From the NCBI RefSeq assembly GCF_020184175.1, contig NC_065531.1, forward strand, positions 58,735,213 through 58,799,212: a stretch of DNA of 64,000 nt, given 5' to 3'. Shown here piece by piece: positions 26,801-39,700 of this stretch. Each line of letters starts with the position of its first letter. Position 1 is the first letter of the stretch. The stretch is from Aphis gossypii. Its lineage: Eukaryota; Arthropoda; Insecta; Hemiptera; Aphididae. Under the pieces are notes generated by a model. The model was not told the origin of the DNA, did not search any database, and saw only the letters and a list, made by a program, of their open reading frames with translations. The position numbers and the translations under genes were made by a program.

Positions 26801-27030
26801 TGAATCGGGAATTTCGGAAAGGGCCCATCTCGAATTTTTACCAAAATAAGTTTTTCTGCATTTTTTCCATTTACACATATAGATCGATATTTTATGATCG
26901 AATAGGGACCATATCCGTTTTCTATTGTGATGAAATAAATATCCTATTTTAAGAAAAATTTTGAAAAAGACTCATCTCGGTTTTTCATTTTAATTTTCAA
27001 ATATGAGCCCTTTTCGAAATTCCCGATTCA
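26801..27030. mobile_element. 230 bp MITE-like element with long terminal inverted repeats
   Basis: The left end TGAATCGGGAATTTCGGAAA matches the complement of the right end (TGAATCGGGAATTTCGAAAA). The first 16 bases are identical and the similarity continues through GGGC[CT]CAT. A sub-repeat, CATCTCGAATTTTT near the left and CATCTCGGTTTTT at about 26973, adds internal structure. No clear target duplication is visible beyond a shared T/A context. It has no coding capacity. Superfamily unassigned. Confidence 0.75.
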
Positions 27031-27599
27031 CTTAATTTTCGCATAAAACAGTTTTTGTTATTAATTTATTATTAAAGTTGTTTTATAATTTTAAAAATTA
27101 TTACTATTTAATATTTATTAGTGTTGTTATATTTTTACAACGTAATATAATTCTAATTCTTTTTTTAATTTAATGGTTTAAATTTTAGCTGTGGAAACTG
27201 GAAATATGTAATTAGATACACTTTGGTGTTCGTAAAAACACACTTGTAGAATAACTATTTTTGAATTTTAAAATATATTTTTTACGTAATACACAATATA
27301 TTTAAGATACGATATTTACTTATCACATCGGTCATTGAGCGTATATTATATTTGCTTAAGTAGTTTCACTATCAACAGTATAGTTAAGTATTTAAATAAT
27401 AATCTATATGTATATGAAGCCACACATTAGTTATAAAGTGAATTAAAAATTATATTTTGAACACTAACACAAAATCGATAGAGTTACGGTATATGCGTTT
27501 TACTCAAATTAACTTCATTCGATCACTTCATGCTTCATTGCACACAAATTGAAATGTATAAATCTTTTGTATGTTATTTTTCAAGTGAAGTAAAAATAA
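27031..27599. other. AT-rich non-coding DNA
   Basis: Nothing supported. Confidence 0.6.
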
Positions 27600-27758
27600 T
27601 TTAATGCCGAACCGAAAAAAGTGCAGTTGAAAAATCACGTACGCGAGGAAACATCAAAATTCGAACATTTGTTATTTGAAAATGTGCCCCAATATTATAG
27701 AGAATTGGAATTCCTTAAGACGAGAGGGGTGGTTTTTTATGCTCTAAAATGCCAATAA
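27600..27758 (+). pseudogene. Coding-like 52-codon open fragment without a start
   Basis: One plus-strand frame runs from just after a TAA (27597-27599) to a TAA at 27756. Its translation is rich in Glu, Lys, Arg, Leu and aromatic residues (core HVREETSKFEHLLFENVPQ), unlike the Asn/Ile/Phe-rich output of random AT DNA here. It has no ATG, no obvious splice sites and no family I recognise. It may be a relic of a transposon or host exon, or a chance open stretch. Confidence 0.22.
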
Positions 27759-30024
27759 CATTATAAGAATTTTCATAATGTTAAAATAAATGATCGGAGC
27801 TGTTAGTGATCTTAAATTAAACGATTTTTAGCAGCTTTTTTATACGTATAAGTAACACTATATAAATGATAATGATATACTATTTCATTATTATTTAATT
27901 TAATATTTTTTATTTTTATACTATAATCAAATTTCTATTATGTAAACATTTTAGGGCACAATATATATTGTAATATTGTACTTGTTTTCAAAACAAAGAA
28001 ATGTTAATATTATTACACATAAGTTCCTATATTAACGTAAGACTTATAAATGTCAACAGGTAAAGCGTTGTTACTATGTATCTCTGTTATCTATTACAGC
28101 TAGTAATAGGTATATAATATTTAATTAAAAACATTAAACGCATAAAATAATGACGATAAATCATTAGTTAACTGTTGAAGATATTAATTTAATTTGTACC
28201 ATAAACTGAATACTTGGAAAAAAAATTAATAAAATAATAAATATTGTAAAAAACTGTAATAAGTTTATAATTTTTTTCCTCGAAATGCTAATAATTTAAT
28301 GTTTAAATTAAAATTTAAAAATGGACTATAAAATGCTGTATCATTAAAATTAAATATCGATCTGTTTTTGGAATTCTTCATAACTTTAAACAAATTTAAT
28401 TTCGTGTAGGTCTAACATTCTTATTATGTTGTCAATATGTCTGTGATTCTTTGATAAAAAAAAATAATCAATAATTTTACAATAGTTATTACTTATTAGT
28501 ATTTAAGTATCTAATCTATTTCCGTACCGTAATCGCTGTAATCATAATTTAAAACATTTTATTTTCATTTTTTCAGTTAAAGAAAGGTAGTTCAATGTGA
28601 TGAAAAATAATCAAAATTTCTTTCCACGGAACATCGTGGATAAAAATCATCGTAATAAAAATTTGTCATATTATTTTTAGATATGGTTATAGATTATATA
28701 ACTATATCAATAGACAATAATAACTTCTGATGGGAAAGGGTGAATTTGAAACCAATTTTTCTTCAGCTATTATAATATATAATTAAATACTTAATAATAC
28801 CATATAATAGTATATAGTATATTATAGTATAGTAATTATATATCATAGTGTATATACTAAAAACCACTACTGTAATATAAAATAACACTGCACACCATAT
28901 TATCTGCTATTTTAAACAACATTAGTACTTTATAGTAAATGTTTGGTTCAAAGTTCATTATTTCAAGAAAATATTGATATTTCATATTTCAAGAAATAAT
29001 ATTGTTCTGAATTTTTTTTAACATTTTATATTAATTTCCAGGATAAGAATATATTTTATGAGCTACTGATAAATGGGTATATCTGAAACAATTATCCATT
29101 GCTTAATGCGACATGATAATAAATCCAATACTCGGGGGATGGGTCGAAACCCTCTTCCACTGGTTGTATATACTGATTATTTTAAACGGAATAAAATCTA
29201 AAGATAAATCTCGGAGTCGTTAAAAAAAAAAAAAAAAACGACACATAAACTACGTTACTATATACTTAACAGCTCAAGCAACGAATATTGTAAATAGTCG
29301 AACGACCCAAAAACTTGCAGTAAAATCCACTGCACGCCACACACTCGGGTTTTATATTTTTTTATTATTACGCTCATACGGGCGTCTATTATACTCGTGC
29401 GGGACATATATACGTATTCACGATAATATTATTATAATGTATAGGCACACTATGCGTATATAATGCGAGCAGTATACATATATTTTATATATATATATAT
29501 ATATTGTACCGAAATCACAAAAGCTCGAGAGCGTACAAACATATTATTACCGTATAGGTATATATTATTATTACTATTATATACGTAAGACGACTTATTG
29601 ACGTCTCCGATCACGTCGGTGGTACGCGTTCTACTTAAACACGCATACGATTCATCTAACAATATATTATGCACTGTATACGCACTTTGCACACACTGCG
29701 CGCGCACATAGAGCTATGTGTATAACATATTATGCGCGAGTATAATTTAATATTTTTCTCGCCGTTATCCCATCCGAATGTACGTTATTTCATCGTCTGA
29801 ACTCGGAAGTCTATAATATACACCAATGCGTCACGTAGGTATAATATAATACCTATGCGCACCGGAAACGTATACATAATATAATATTGTCCCAGACCAA
29901 TATGGGGCGATTTATTATTATGTCAGCGAACGTGCATCGTCGTGTGCGGTGGATGTTTATGCGATTACATGTTTGGTTGTTCGTCACTTCCACTTGCAGA
30001 GTTTCAGAGTTGAATATCGTAGAG
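27759..30024. other. AT-rich non-coding DNA with a mild GC patch at 29270-30000
   Basis: A TA dinucleotide run lies at about 29486-29504. The minus frame 29450-29707 overlaps this run and is not supported. The patch at 29600-30000 is CpG-richer but holds no gene I can defend. Confidence 0.6.
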
Positions 30025-30045
30025 TTTTTTTTTTTTTTTTTTTTT
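30025..30045. repeat. Poly-T tract, 21 bases
   Basis: An uninterrupted T run. It could be the reverse-strand tail of a retroposed sequence, but no adjacent retroelement is recognised. Confidence 0.85.
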
Positions 30046-30088
30046 AATTAGGTTTAAAGAATACAGTTGCTTATCCGAGGGGGTGCCG

Positions 30089-30120
30089 AGGGAGCTATAG
30101 CTCTCTCCCTGAAATTTCAG
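30089..30120. repeat. Two abutting palindromes
   Basis: AGGGAGCTATAGCTC...TCCCT forms an imperfect palindrome and is followed at once by the perfect 12-base palindrome CTGAAATTTCAG (30109-30120). Pyrimidine-rich segments of similar flavour occur near 20330-20360 and 56460-56485, so this may be a fragment of a dispersed repeat. Confidence 0.45.
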
Positions 30121-32850
30121 GAAATCTTAAATTTCTATGCAGTCAATTAAATAACATAAGACGTACGCTCTTATTCCACTGCTAGTATATAATCACAAAA
30201 CGTTTAAAACGCCATGCCCACGTCAGTGTTAACGTAATAGTAAACACGTTATTAAATTTACTTTATAATTATTAATAGTTATACTAATATAAGTATATAA
30301 TATTCATACCATTTCGGTTCTTGAGTTTATTTTTTAATGTATATTATTTATTAATATTTTATATGGAAATTTATTAGAAAAATGATAATACAACGTAGGT
30401 ACGTTAAGTTATGTTTGAGCGAACGCTGAGATGAAGATGCAGATGTTATTCGTTTTAAATGGGAATTCTTATAATCAGCTATTTGTGAAAAAATTCGTTT
30501 TTAATAAAATGAACACACAAATATTATTGTTGCAACTGATATTTTATTATTGGTTTGTTTTCATTATAACAACTCCATTGTCGAACCTAAGTTTGAATTC
30601 GAAATTCTTTATGATACTCATTTACCAGAATTACTGAAAATCTAATACAACCTCAATACTGTCACGATGGTCGGATAGTACCAAGATACCGATATAAGTA
30701 TGCCTCGAGCGTTCCAAGAGCATATATGCATTTTTGTTCGGGTAGTCGCAGTCCGAAACTTAATTTTGTAGAAACATAATGTTACCAGCAGTATCGAATT
30801 CTGAGTAAATCTTTTTGTGTATATTATATTGGTATTTTTATATTACTTTATAAGGTATATAATATGGCCAAGCTTCGATTTTTTTATAAAAATATGTGTC
30901 TCTCGATTCATGGGAATTTTAAATTTATCAACAATTTCCGTATTTTTGTATAGCAGTAAAAAATTCTACAAAATACCTATATTAATAATTTATTTAGAAT
31001 ACCCATGATATTTTTATTTCAATTTCAGTATCAAATACAAAACGTTTCTATGTGTATATTTTCCACTTAAAAAAGTATAATATTACGTCATCACACCACT
31101 TTTTAGACGTCATATTGAGTTAAGTGATATTTTCATTGTATCAATAAAAAAAATTGTCGTTTTCATATTTTGATAATTTATTGCTTTTTTAAAATTTCAT
31201 AGATAACCGATTATATGATGTTATAATATCATATTTTTTTTTTAATATATTTCGATCATTTTAAAAATAGACAAAAAAGAAAATTAATTAATTAATCGAT
31301 AAGAAATAATGTTTATTTTATTTTAAGCTTTAATAAATTTAACTTTAAAATGATTTTAGTCTAAAAACAAACATTTAAAAAAAATTGTATAAATAATCAA
31401 AAGTTTTGTACATATTATACATATAATATGTACAAAATGTGTACACGGTTATAATAATTAATAGTGTTAGCTAGACTTTACCAGCAGAACTTTTTTCATC
31501 TCGCTGTAACAATGAAGTCAGCAATCTCAAGTTCTTAATACTTGTGTATAAATATTTTTTTTTGAAAAAAAGTTGATTCATTTTATGATTTATGACTTTC
31601 ATTATTTTGTATAGATTACCTGTTATAGCTTATCTATTTCACCATAAGTATGATAGATCTTTTTAAACTTCATTTTCTTTGTTATCTTAAAGTAGTTGCA
31701 CGAGAATATCATATCGCTGGCAATGGATGGGCCTCGTAAATTTTTTAGAATGAAACATATGCATTTACACTACACGTAATAGATATATATATATAAAGCC
31801 ACACGATGTATTCATGATGAAAATTACAAATAAATGCTCGTAACATCTCGTTTATATAACAATTCAATCAGAAATATTTTTAGTGGCATCTGAAATATTT
31901 TTTAATAAGTAAAAAAAATAATAATTTCTTCCCTTTCAGCGTATTGTATCATTAATTTCATAATGTCGCAAGTTTTCACATTTTTATAAAAAGTCGAATA
32001 AAAAAGTTTGAATGTTTGTTAATTTTTTTGTAATATATATAAAAAATGTTAGACATGAATTATTTGTATATTTCTATAAAAGACAATAAAAAATTATTTT
32101 TGTCGAAACTACAAATATAAGTGCAATGTTGACCGTCAAAAATCGTATATCCTTTAAAAAGTAAAAATAAAATAAAAATAAATAAAATATTAGGATTAAT
32201 ATTATAGCTACCACATTTCAATTATAATTTATATATATATATATCTGTGTGTGTGTAAATATGTGTGTTCAAAATTCCTATTATAAAACAAAACAAAAAT
32301 ATTGCTCGACAATATAATGTTCTCATGAAATCTATATTTTAAATTTTTAAAAACTAATTTTAGAAATTGTAGATATGATATATTTTTATTTTACTCATAG
32401 AATTCAGTTCTACACGGTGCTATACGATAATATAAATACATGAAGTGTAAAATACACAAATATAGTGCATCTAAGTATAACTAATATGTATGCTATTTGT
32501 ACCGTTGCATTGTGAGTTGTGACATTGTGTGTTCATTGTTCGTTGATTGTATCGATTTATATAAACTATGTGAATTATGTACTTACATCTCTTGCACCGA
32601 TGAATTTATCTCGAATTAAATAGGTATACATTAATAGCGCCTGTACATTATAAAGAAAACACGATCGATTCGCATATTATTATTTATCCTTGTTGTAAGA
32701 TAAGGAAACGAAATAATATAGAATTACCAATGATTTGTTTCGATATTTTACTTTAATAGGCGATTATACGAACGACGAGACAGTTTTAGACATAATTTAC
32801 CCTTCGAGTATAAAACGAAATAAAATGTGTATTATACACCCCGCGCAGTT
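30121..32850. other. AT-rich non-coding DNA
   Basis: TA and GT runs lie near 32230-32260. The plus frames 30431-30637 and 30817-31008 are AT-driven and hydrophobic with no domain. Confidence 0.6.
31404..31437. repeat. Perfect 15 bp stem-loop
   Basis: TTTTGTACATATTAT (31404-31418), loop ACAT, then its exact complement ATAATATGTACAAAA (31423-31437). Longer than expected for an average chance palindrome, though AT-rich sequence makes such events more likely. Confidence 0.6.
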
Positions 32851-33172
32851 CAATAGATAAAACGATGACAGCTGACGACGACGGACTAAAAGCGCGCGGT
32901 CGAGTTTGATTTCACTCGTGTCCTTTCCCCGGACATCAGGAGGTCACCGCCGTTGATTCCTTCGCCACCACTCATCTCGCGTCTTATGCTGTATACACTA
33001 TATATATAAATATTTACGACCGGCTGTAATACAATTTTGACCGGTAATAACAACAACGGTTATTACGATTTTCCTATATAACTCGCGCTCCTTACACGAC
33101 ACCGGCGCGGTGTAAGGGTGGGTGGGTATATTATATTGCCGGGGAACAGGATCGAGGGCGCACAGGACTATA

Positions 33173-33481
33173 ATGTATAGGAGTCAGGAGATGAGGAAAG
33201 GCAATATTGTGCTAGGAATTCCGTATTACGCAACAGCAGCGGCCGTAGGACTACGTGACCATTGCGCTCAATTTGACCAGATTTGTTGTATTGCCAGCTC
33301 CGACTCGGCCGTTACGTACCTGATAAAATATTGTATGTTCGTGCGTGTGCTGTGTGGTGTTGTACTACATATAGGACAGCCGCCGCATCGTATTACAGCA
33401 ATCGCTTTGACTGCAATACGAACCGTGTACACAATGCGCATAGTACGTAAGTACGTGTACGAACTCGGTACGAAGATATAA
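33173..33481 (+). CDS. Orphan small ORF, 102 aa, unknown
   Basis: The first ATG of this frame is at 33173, with A at -3; the frame is open upstream to 33122 but has no earlier ATG. TATATAA at 33076-33082 would place a start near 33105, leaving a 5' leader of about 70 bases. The product has a hydrophobic middle (about residues 65-85, around CMFVRVLCGVVLHIG) and a basic C-terminus, with no motif I recognise. Codon content follows the GC-rich island it sits in. It could be a lineage-specific small protein, an exon of something larger, or a chance frame; chance is most likely. Confidence 0.15.
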   Translation: MYRSQEMRKGNIVLGIPYYATAAAVGLRDHCAQFDQICCIASSDSAVTYLIKYCMFVRVLCGVVLHIGQPPHRITAIALTAIRTVYTMRIVRKYVYELGTKI

Positions 33482-33836
33482 AATTTAACTCGCGCCATGT
33501 GCGCATATTATGATGTGGTGTAGGTGTATACACTACACACGGCATAATATACGTATATATATATATATGGTTTATACGTAATTTAATGTGTATAAGACGC
33601 GCCACCCTCTCTACTCGCTGCAGAAAGTATACATTACTATATATAATATACTATATACGTATACTACGAGACGGAGACCGAGAGACAGCGCTGCAGTGGA
33701 GTAGGGATAGAGAAAATGAGAAAGAGATAGGTACCGAGACACAGCATATATTTTGGGTATTATCTTGAAGAAAACCGTACGTCTTTTTTAGGACTCATTC
33801 GTCGGATTCCGGGACATTAAAGCAGGACTTTATTAA

Positions 33837-34100
33837 ATGAAGACGGTATACGGAGAGGAGATGCTAAATAAAAATATAAAAAACCGTCAGCATACGCTCA
33901 GAAACTATATCAGTTTTAAAGAGAAAAAAATCGCCGCTGGGCGGTGTAGAGACCCTGTCGGCTATAAGGTTTTCGAACTCACATATTATAACAGTTCCCG
34001 CGGGCGTCCTAAACCACTACTCCTACAACACTATATAGCACTAGTATATTCTACTGATGCTGATACTGCTGCTCCTGTTATACTGCTGTTGATGCTTTAA
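33837..34100 (+). CDS. Orphan small ORF, 87 aa, unknown
   Basis: ATG at 33837 with A at -3. The predicted product is basic and polar over its first two thirds (KNIKNRQHTLRNYISFKEKK region) and ends in a leucine-rich tail. No signal peptide, known domain or neighbour supports it. It sits within the same CpG-rich island as the frame at 33173 and may equally be untranslated or non-genic. Confidence 0.12.
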   Translation: MKTVYGEEMLNKNIKNRQHTLRNYISFKEKKIAAGRCRDPVGYKVFELTYYNSSRGRPKPLLLQHYIALVYSTDADTAAPVILLLML

Positions 34101-34330
34101 CTACTGCCGTTTTCCGCTACCAACCACTCTCGGTACTGCTACCGTGGTCGTGGTACCTATATGAATACCGGCTGATTCTTGCCACCTCGATACCGCGTCG
34201 GCGCAAAAACCCCTCGACCGTGATTTTATTCGCTACGCGTTCCCGCGTTCGATTTAAAACACTATATACTCAGCACTCGGCACGTCTCCACAGTCGTTCA
34301 ATATAATATGCACACACCACTTGTCATTGG

Positions 34331-35999
34331 GAACGCATAAAATATCTTGTCGGAAACATATTATACGCGACCGACGGATGGTAAAACAAAATGCAATAAC
34401 ATTAAATTACATAATATTAATATAATATGAAAAATTTGGAACGCCAATTAAACGCGATAATTTATACGCAAGTTTGGAGTTTACATCATCGCCCATATTT
34501 ACGGTCACACGTGTTTTCTATCGATAAAAACGTTCAGAGATTCGAATCATTTTCAATTTATTATTTATTATTATTATCGAAACCACCGCCGATGCCGTAG
34601 TCGTCATTCTCGTTCGTAGGTTATGAGGTACGTTTAGTAGTTGGTTCGACGGTTCGTACCGCCGTTTCGGTTTCACGGTTAGAAAATAGAATTACGACAC
34701 GTCGGTCTGGGAATTTATTCTACAAACAGAGAGTATATTTTTGATCGAAATTCCTACGAATTTATTACTATTCATTTAAGTGACTGATATACGGTGCAGT
34801 CAGATTTTTCGAATCGATTTCATTTAGCTATACGCTTAACACACGAGTGCGGTTAGTAAGATATCATCGTTAAAGCTAAACTATAGACGTCTAATATAAC
34901 ACACACACACACACACACAAATATATAAATATATATATATAACATTTTATATTATTTTGTATTATAAATTATTATTACGGAAATCGTGATATAAATATCA
35001 TTAACCCACTTACGCCCGATAAAAACACATAACTTTTCATTTTTCATCATAATAATGAAACAAATATAATATTCCTTGTTGCTTCCGAAAAGTTTCCTTT
35101 CAAAATTTAACATAGCTAAATTTTATTTTTGGTAAGTTATATTTATTATGATTACCGACTAAAACTTTTGTCTGAAATATTCCTCTGCGGATTTCATATT
35201 ATAAGTTCCACCACTGTATATAATAATATAATAAATATGCATATAAAATGTACACATTACATAATATAAATTCTTTTGAGATTCTCGTGATGTTACTTTT
35301 GAAAGCAATTTTTAATGATAATCTATTATAGCGTTAAATTCATCGAATAACTATTGTTTCGTTCACTCTAATCTTGACCATAATGTATGTACATAATATA
35401 TTTGACGATGAATTAGAATAATTGACAAAATTTAATTTTCTCGAGTGACAATATACTTTCTGTGTACACCTCTATAGTCGTTTGTTAATCATAATGCGCG
35501 TACTGTAATGACGTGTATGTAATAATATGATATGTTCTCCACAACTGTAATTTTAAACGAAGAGACATTTTTTTTTTTTATGGCTGTGAAACGATAATTA
35601 TTTATACGCCTTCACTGGAAATAATAGAAAAAAGAAGACATTAAATAAGGAAACCTCATTTCGCGTACCTCTAAACGTATATCCGTATTTAGTGCCATTT
35701 CCTTTTTTTCTCTGCACTATATACACATGGGTTATGACGTCAGGCGGGTGTATACATATAGCTGAAGTAAATACGTATGAAAACTAGCGAAAAGCCCATT
35801 TTTCAGTTAAACGCACACGGCTTTTGAATGTGGATATTATTTTTACGAATCGTCTAGAGTTTTAAAGTTTTGCGAAAACCCATTACCGGTGTGTTTGGCA
35901 GTGGTGTATGTGCGTTTTTTTTTTGCCTAGTTCCAAAACGCCACCCTATAATATATAGAACGAAATTGAAAACCTCTATACTCACTTGAAACAAGAAAA
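34331..35999. other. Mixed non-coding DNA
   Basis: GC falls gradually after 34870. An AC run lies at 34899-34919. No track-length frame or repeat pair is supported. Confidence 0.6.
34899..34919. repeat. AC dinucleotide microsatellite
   Basis: About ten perfect AC units, followed by an AT-rich run. Confidence 0.9.
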
Positions 36000-36765
36000 A
36001 TCATTATTTCTTCTAACAATGTTTCCGTCTTTTCTTATGACCCTCCACACCTCGGCGACCGCGTCCACAATATCAACAGTTGCCTCTTTTTGTGGTTGTC
36101 GTGTAGTCGTCGGCGCCTTCGTCTTCCTGTGCTGCAATGCCGCCGAAGCACAGTAATTTCGTGTCAGGAGACTAGTGGTAGGAAAGGGATGTGCGGCGTT
36201 GGCGAGGAAGGTATTTGTATTGTCGGTGGGGAGGGACGGTGCGACCTACAGAGTTTTCTGACGCGAGTGTGGAAATGGCGTTGAACGTTCATAAATCAAC
36301 CCCGTCCCGAGAAAACCGTCAACACGGCTCACCCCGTCTACCCGCGGTAGTATACTATTCCTTATTTTGTTTTTTTTTTCCATTTTAACTCGCTTCTACC
36401 CCCTCGTCGAACATCCACCTCGGAGTGTTTCGTTCTCAGGCGGGCGCAATCGTCTCTCCTCGATAAATCGTTTGCGCGCCAACGTACCGGATTCGGCGAT
36501 GTTCGAATAACACTCGGCCAGATTGATATTACAACCGCTTGTATCGGTTGGCGTGGTGGTGGTGGAGTGGTTGTTTACAGGGATAGTAGTAGATGGGAAT
36601 TTCGGTAGTCGGGGTGGTAGTGGACGGGGGTGCGCGCATACGGCCAATTAAATTTAGAGACTGACAGAGAGACCGCACGCGCGCGTAAGTCTGAAACCGA
36701 CGCTGACGGAACAAGAGAAGCGTTCATCCATGTCCTCAGAGGACACTGCAAACGCCAAATCCGTT
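36000..36765. promoter_or_regulatory. CpG-rich island with initiator match on the minus strand
   Basis: The block is strongly GC-rich. Read on the minus strand, CTGTCAGTCTC at about 36661-36671 contains TCAGTC, an arthropod initiator match, and GTGGTGGTGGAG-type triplet runs lie downstream. There is no TATA box at the right distance. On the plus strand a donor-like AAG|GTATTTG occurs at about 36207-36216. Frames on both strands (36090-36714) overlap and mostly lack an ATG start, so no protein is called. Confidence 0.3.
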
Positions 36766-39700
36766 CTCGTTAGCGATTCTCTTTACAAAAATATACTATA
36801 CGATAGCCAATTAAAAAAGTATATTATTTCAGGGCACAATAAAAATGTTCTACTCTTTTTTTCTTTTCTCTTTCTTTTTTTTACTATTGTGTATAAATAG
36901 CTTAAGCGACTCAAAGGCTTTCGCGGCTGCAGCTGCAACTGGGATAAAAGACTCCGTGCCGGATTGTTATGGTATTTCGAACAAATGACCTATTTCGTGT
37001 TTTCTAGAATATATACATTTTCACCTACGACACTACAATAAATATATTTTAAAAATATAAATATATATATTTTTTTTTTACTTAACGGCACAAAGCTTAT
37101 TCTGAGTTTATCGATTGTTTAGTATAGATACTAAATTAATACCTAACTTTAACTATATTATAAAAGTAGAACTATCGTTTCAACTTTACTATCATTCAAT
37201 ATTGTGTATAATAACAATAACAATAATGCATGCTTCGTTGAAAATTTATAATAAAAACTTGTTCTTTTATCAGACTAATAATTATTGTGTTGCATTCGTC
37301 ATTAGATTCTATTGAAGTTATAATACTTTTAGTGATGATAGAATTGTATTTTATTGTATATTTTATAATATTATATAATGTCGAAACGAAAGAAGCGAAA
37401 AATAAATATTATTCTATTAATTCGACTCTTATTAATTGTAACAATTGGGAACAAATAAAATTAATTATGTTTAAATATATATAGAGATGTACAGCGTTTT
37501 TTCGAACAAAAAAAATGTTTGAAATTGTGCAACATTTTTAAAATAAAATCATATTTGGTGAATAAACATTGTATTTATTATTCACAAAATGTTTTTTTTA
37601 AAAAGAAACAAATTAAAATAGCGTTACTTCTCGTATCATTTTAAAATAAAAAATAGGGATGTAGTGACAAAGTTCCTAAGAAATCATATAATAGCACCCC
37701 AGGGATGGGCAGAAAAGATATTTTCTTTTTAAATCGTCTTGCGAACGCAATTTCGTAGACGAATTTTTCTTCCAACCCTCGTATAGGTAATATCTGCCAC
37801 CAACTATACCATTTAATACCATACGGACCCCTTTCGCACATAAAAAGACGTCGAACGGACCAGGAAAAATATAAATATAAGTACCTACATGCAATAAAGT
37901 AATTTTTTAATATTATATGTTCGTATTTCGGTAGTTTTTTACAAAAAAAAAAAAAACAAATCACAGTACCTACAAGTACTTGTAATATGTCAGATATCTA
38001 ACTATGTATTATTATTCATATCACTGTGTTTGGAAAACAATCAAATCACATCACTTACTATTTCTGTGTGTAGTGTTTTTTTTTAATTTTTATAAATAAA
38101 ACAAAAAAATAGAAAAAAAACAACTGTTATGAAAAAACAAAATTATGCTACAGCATAATACGCATCATAAAATACGTTATGCAAATGGGTTAACACTTGT
38201 TACGGCATCGGACGACGACTGTCAGAAATTCGATTAGACGAGTTAATTACCCATATCCTAAGCGTCATTATAAGTAAAATTTGTTTTTGAGAGTGAAAAT
38301 TTGACGAACCGTTTGAATGTAAAGTATGGAGATAGCGGCCATCCGACGTTTTTAAACACGGCAAATAAACATCGGAATTCTAAAATATTCCTGTGTTCAT
38401 TGCAAGTGAAAAGTTTTACTCACCACTCGAACACGACCTTTGTTTATTCCACTTTTGGTTTTCGTTCCGTCCGGTCACCCCTTAAAAAGCCGTTAGGCCA
38501 TCAGTCGGTAAAAACACGTACTTATGAAAATTTTTTTCATCTTTTTAAAACGCTTTAACTGGAAGCCGTTGTAACAGTCACATTCGTCGCTATAACAATC
38601 ACTGTCAACTACAGGTAGGCGTCGTTTAGAGAACGATAATAATGACAAACATACACATATTATATTATGTACCTATTAAAAATATAATTATCATCACATG
38701 ACAGCAGAGACGGCACACAGCTACAGCAGTATAGACTATAGTTATTATCAACCACCGTGCTGTCCACCGACCTTACGTTAACATGATTAACGGCGTTGTG
38801 TGCTTGTATGTACCTACATACTGTACATAGGTTGAATCTTTTAAAAGTATTACGTTATATGTTTTAAAATTTTTGGTAAATATTTTGTTTACATAATTTG
38901 TTCATCTGATAATAATTTGAATTGTATCATGGCACACTTTTTTAATTTCACATTCATCCGATGCAAAATATATTTTTTTAAATGCGAATAACACATAAAA
39001 TTCATATTTTAAAGGAGTAATTAATTAATTATAAGTTTAAATAAGGTTAAGAAGTTTAAATTAGAAATGGTTGGAATAGTGGATAACACTTGAAGAAGTA
39101 TCCATGTGCTCTCATCAAAATTTAAAATATTTATAACTATTTTATAATTAACTACTCGTTTGTAATCCTCAGAAAAATATTTTGATTTTGAAAATAATAA
39201 AAAATTTAAAAAAAAAAAATAATAAATTTTATACAATCTTCATAAGATAAGCAGTTCATTTTGTCACGATTTTCATTTTAAATACAAATTTTAGAATTAT
39301 AGTTCTTATTCTCAAATATAATACTAAAAGTTTTGACAACGTTTGGTAAAACAATGATTTTCTACTCGTCTAAACTTTAATAGTACTTATAAATAAAACA
39401 AAACTAAATATTAATAAAAAGTACTTCAAACTATGTACGAGCTGCATACTATTGATGAACACTGCAGAAATTGAGTTGTTAGTCGTTTAGTGGTTGCGAC
39501 GATTATTCGTTTGTTAAGAATCTGAATAATAATAAACGTAATATTATAATAGCATGTCGATTTCGTCGTGGTTTTTTGTATTGTTGTCCCGTTACACTTT
39601 TGAATCAATAAACTAAATCGTAGTTCGTATTTTTATTTTGTTTTATATACGTACTAGATACAGTATTGTAGTCATCGTATAATATAATATCCCATCATTT

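Larger units (their letters stand above)
32851..34330. promoter_or_regulatory. 1.5 kb CpG-rich island
   Basis: One of the largest GC-richer blocks, with TATATAA at about 33076-33082, GA-rich purine stretches at 33665-33735 (repeated GAGAC/GAGAA) and two ATG-started orphan frames listed separately. Other frames on both strands (33268-33605 minus, 33586-33768 plus) overlap them and conflict. The purine stretches resemble GAGA-factor target sequence. Promoter or enhancer function is inferred. Confidence 0.35.

Noticed and set aside
28550..28592. Acceptor-like T-tract and CAG followed ten bases on by GTAG
   Set aside because: A 10-base exon is implausible and the donor is weak.
37641..37964. Two overlapping minus frames with protein-like composition
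   Set aside because: Neither has an ATG start. A vague resemblance to a FLYWCH-type finger in one frame lacks the cysteine/histidine spacing.
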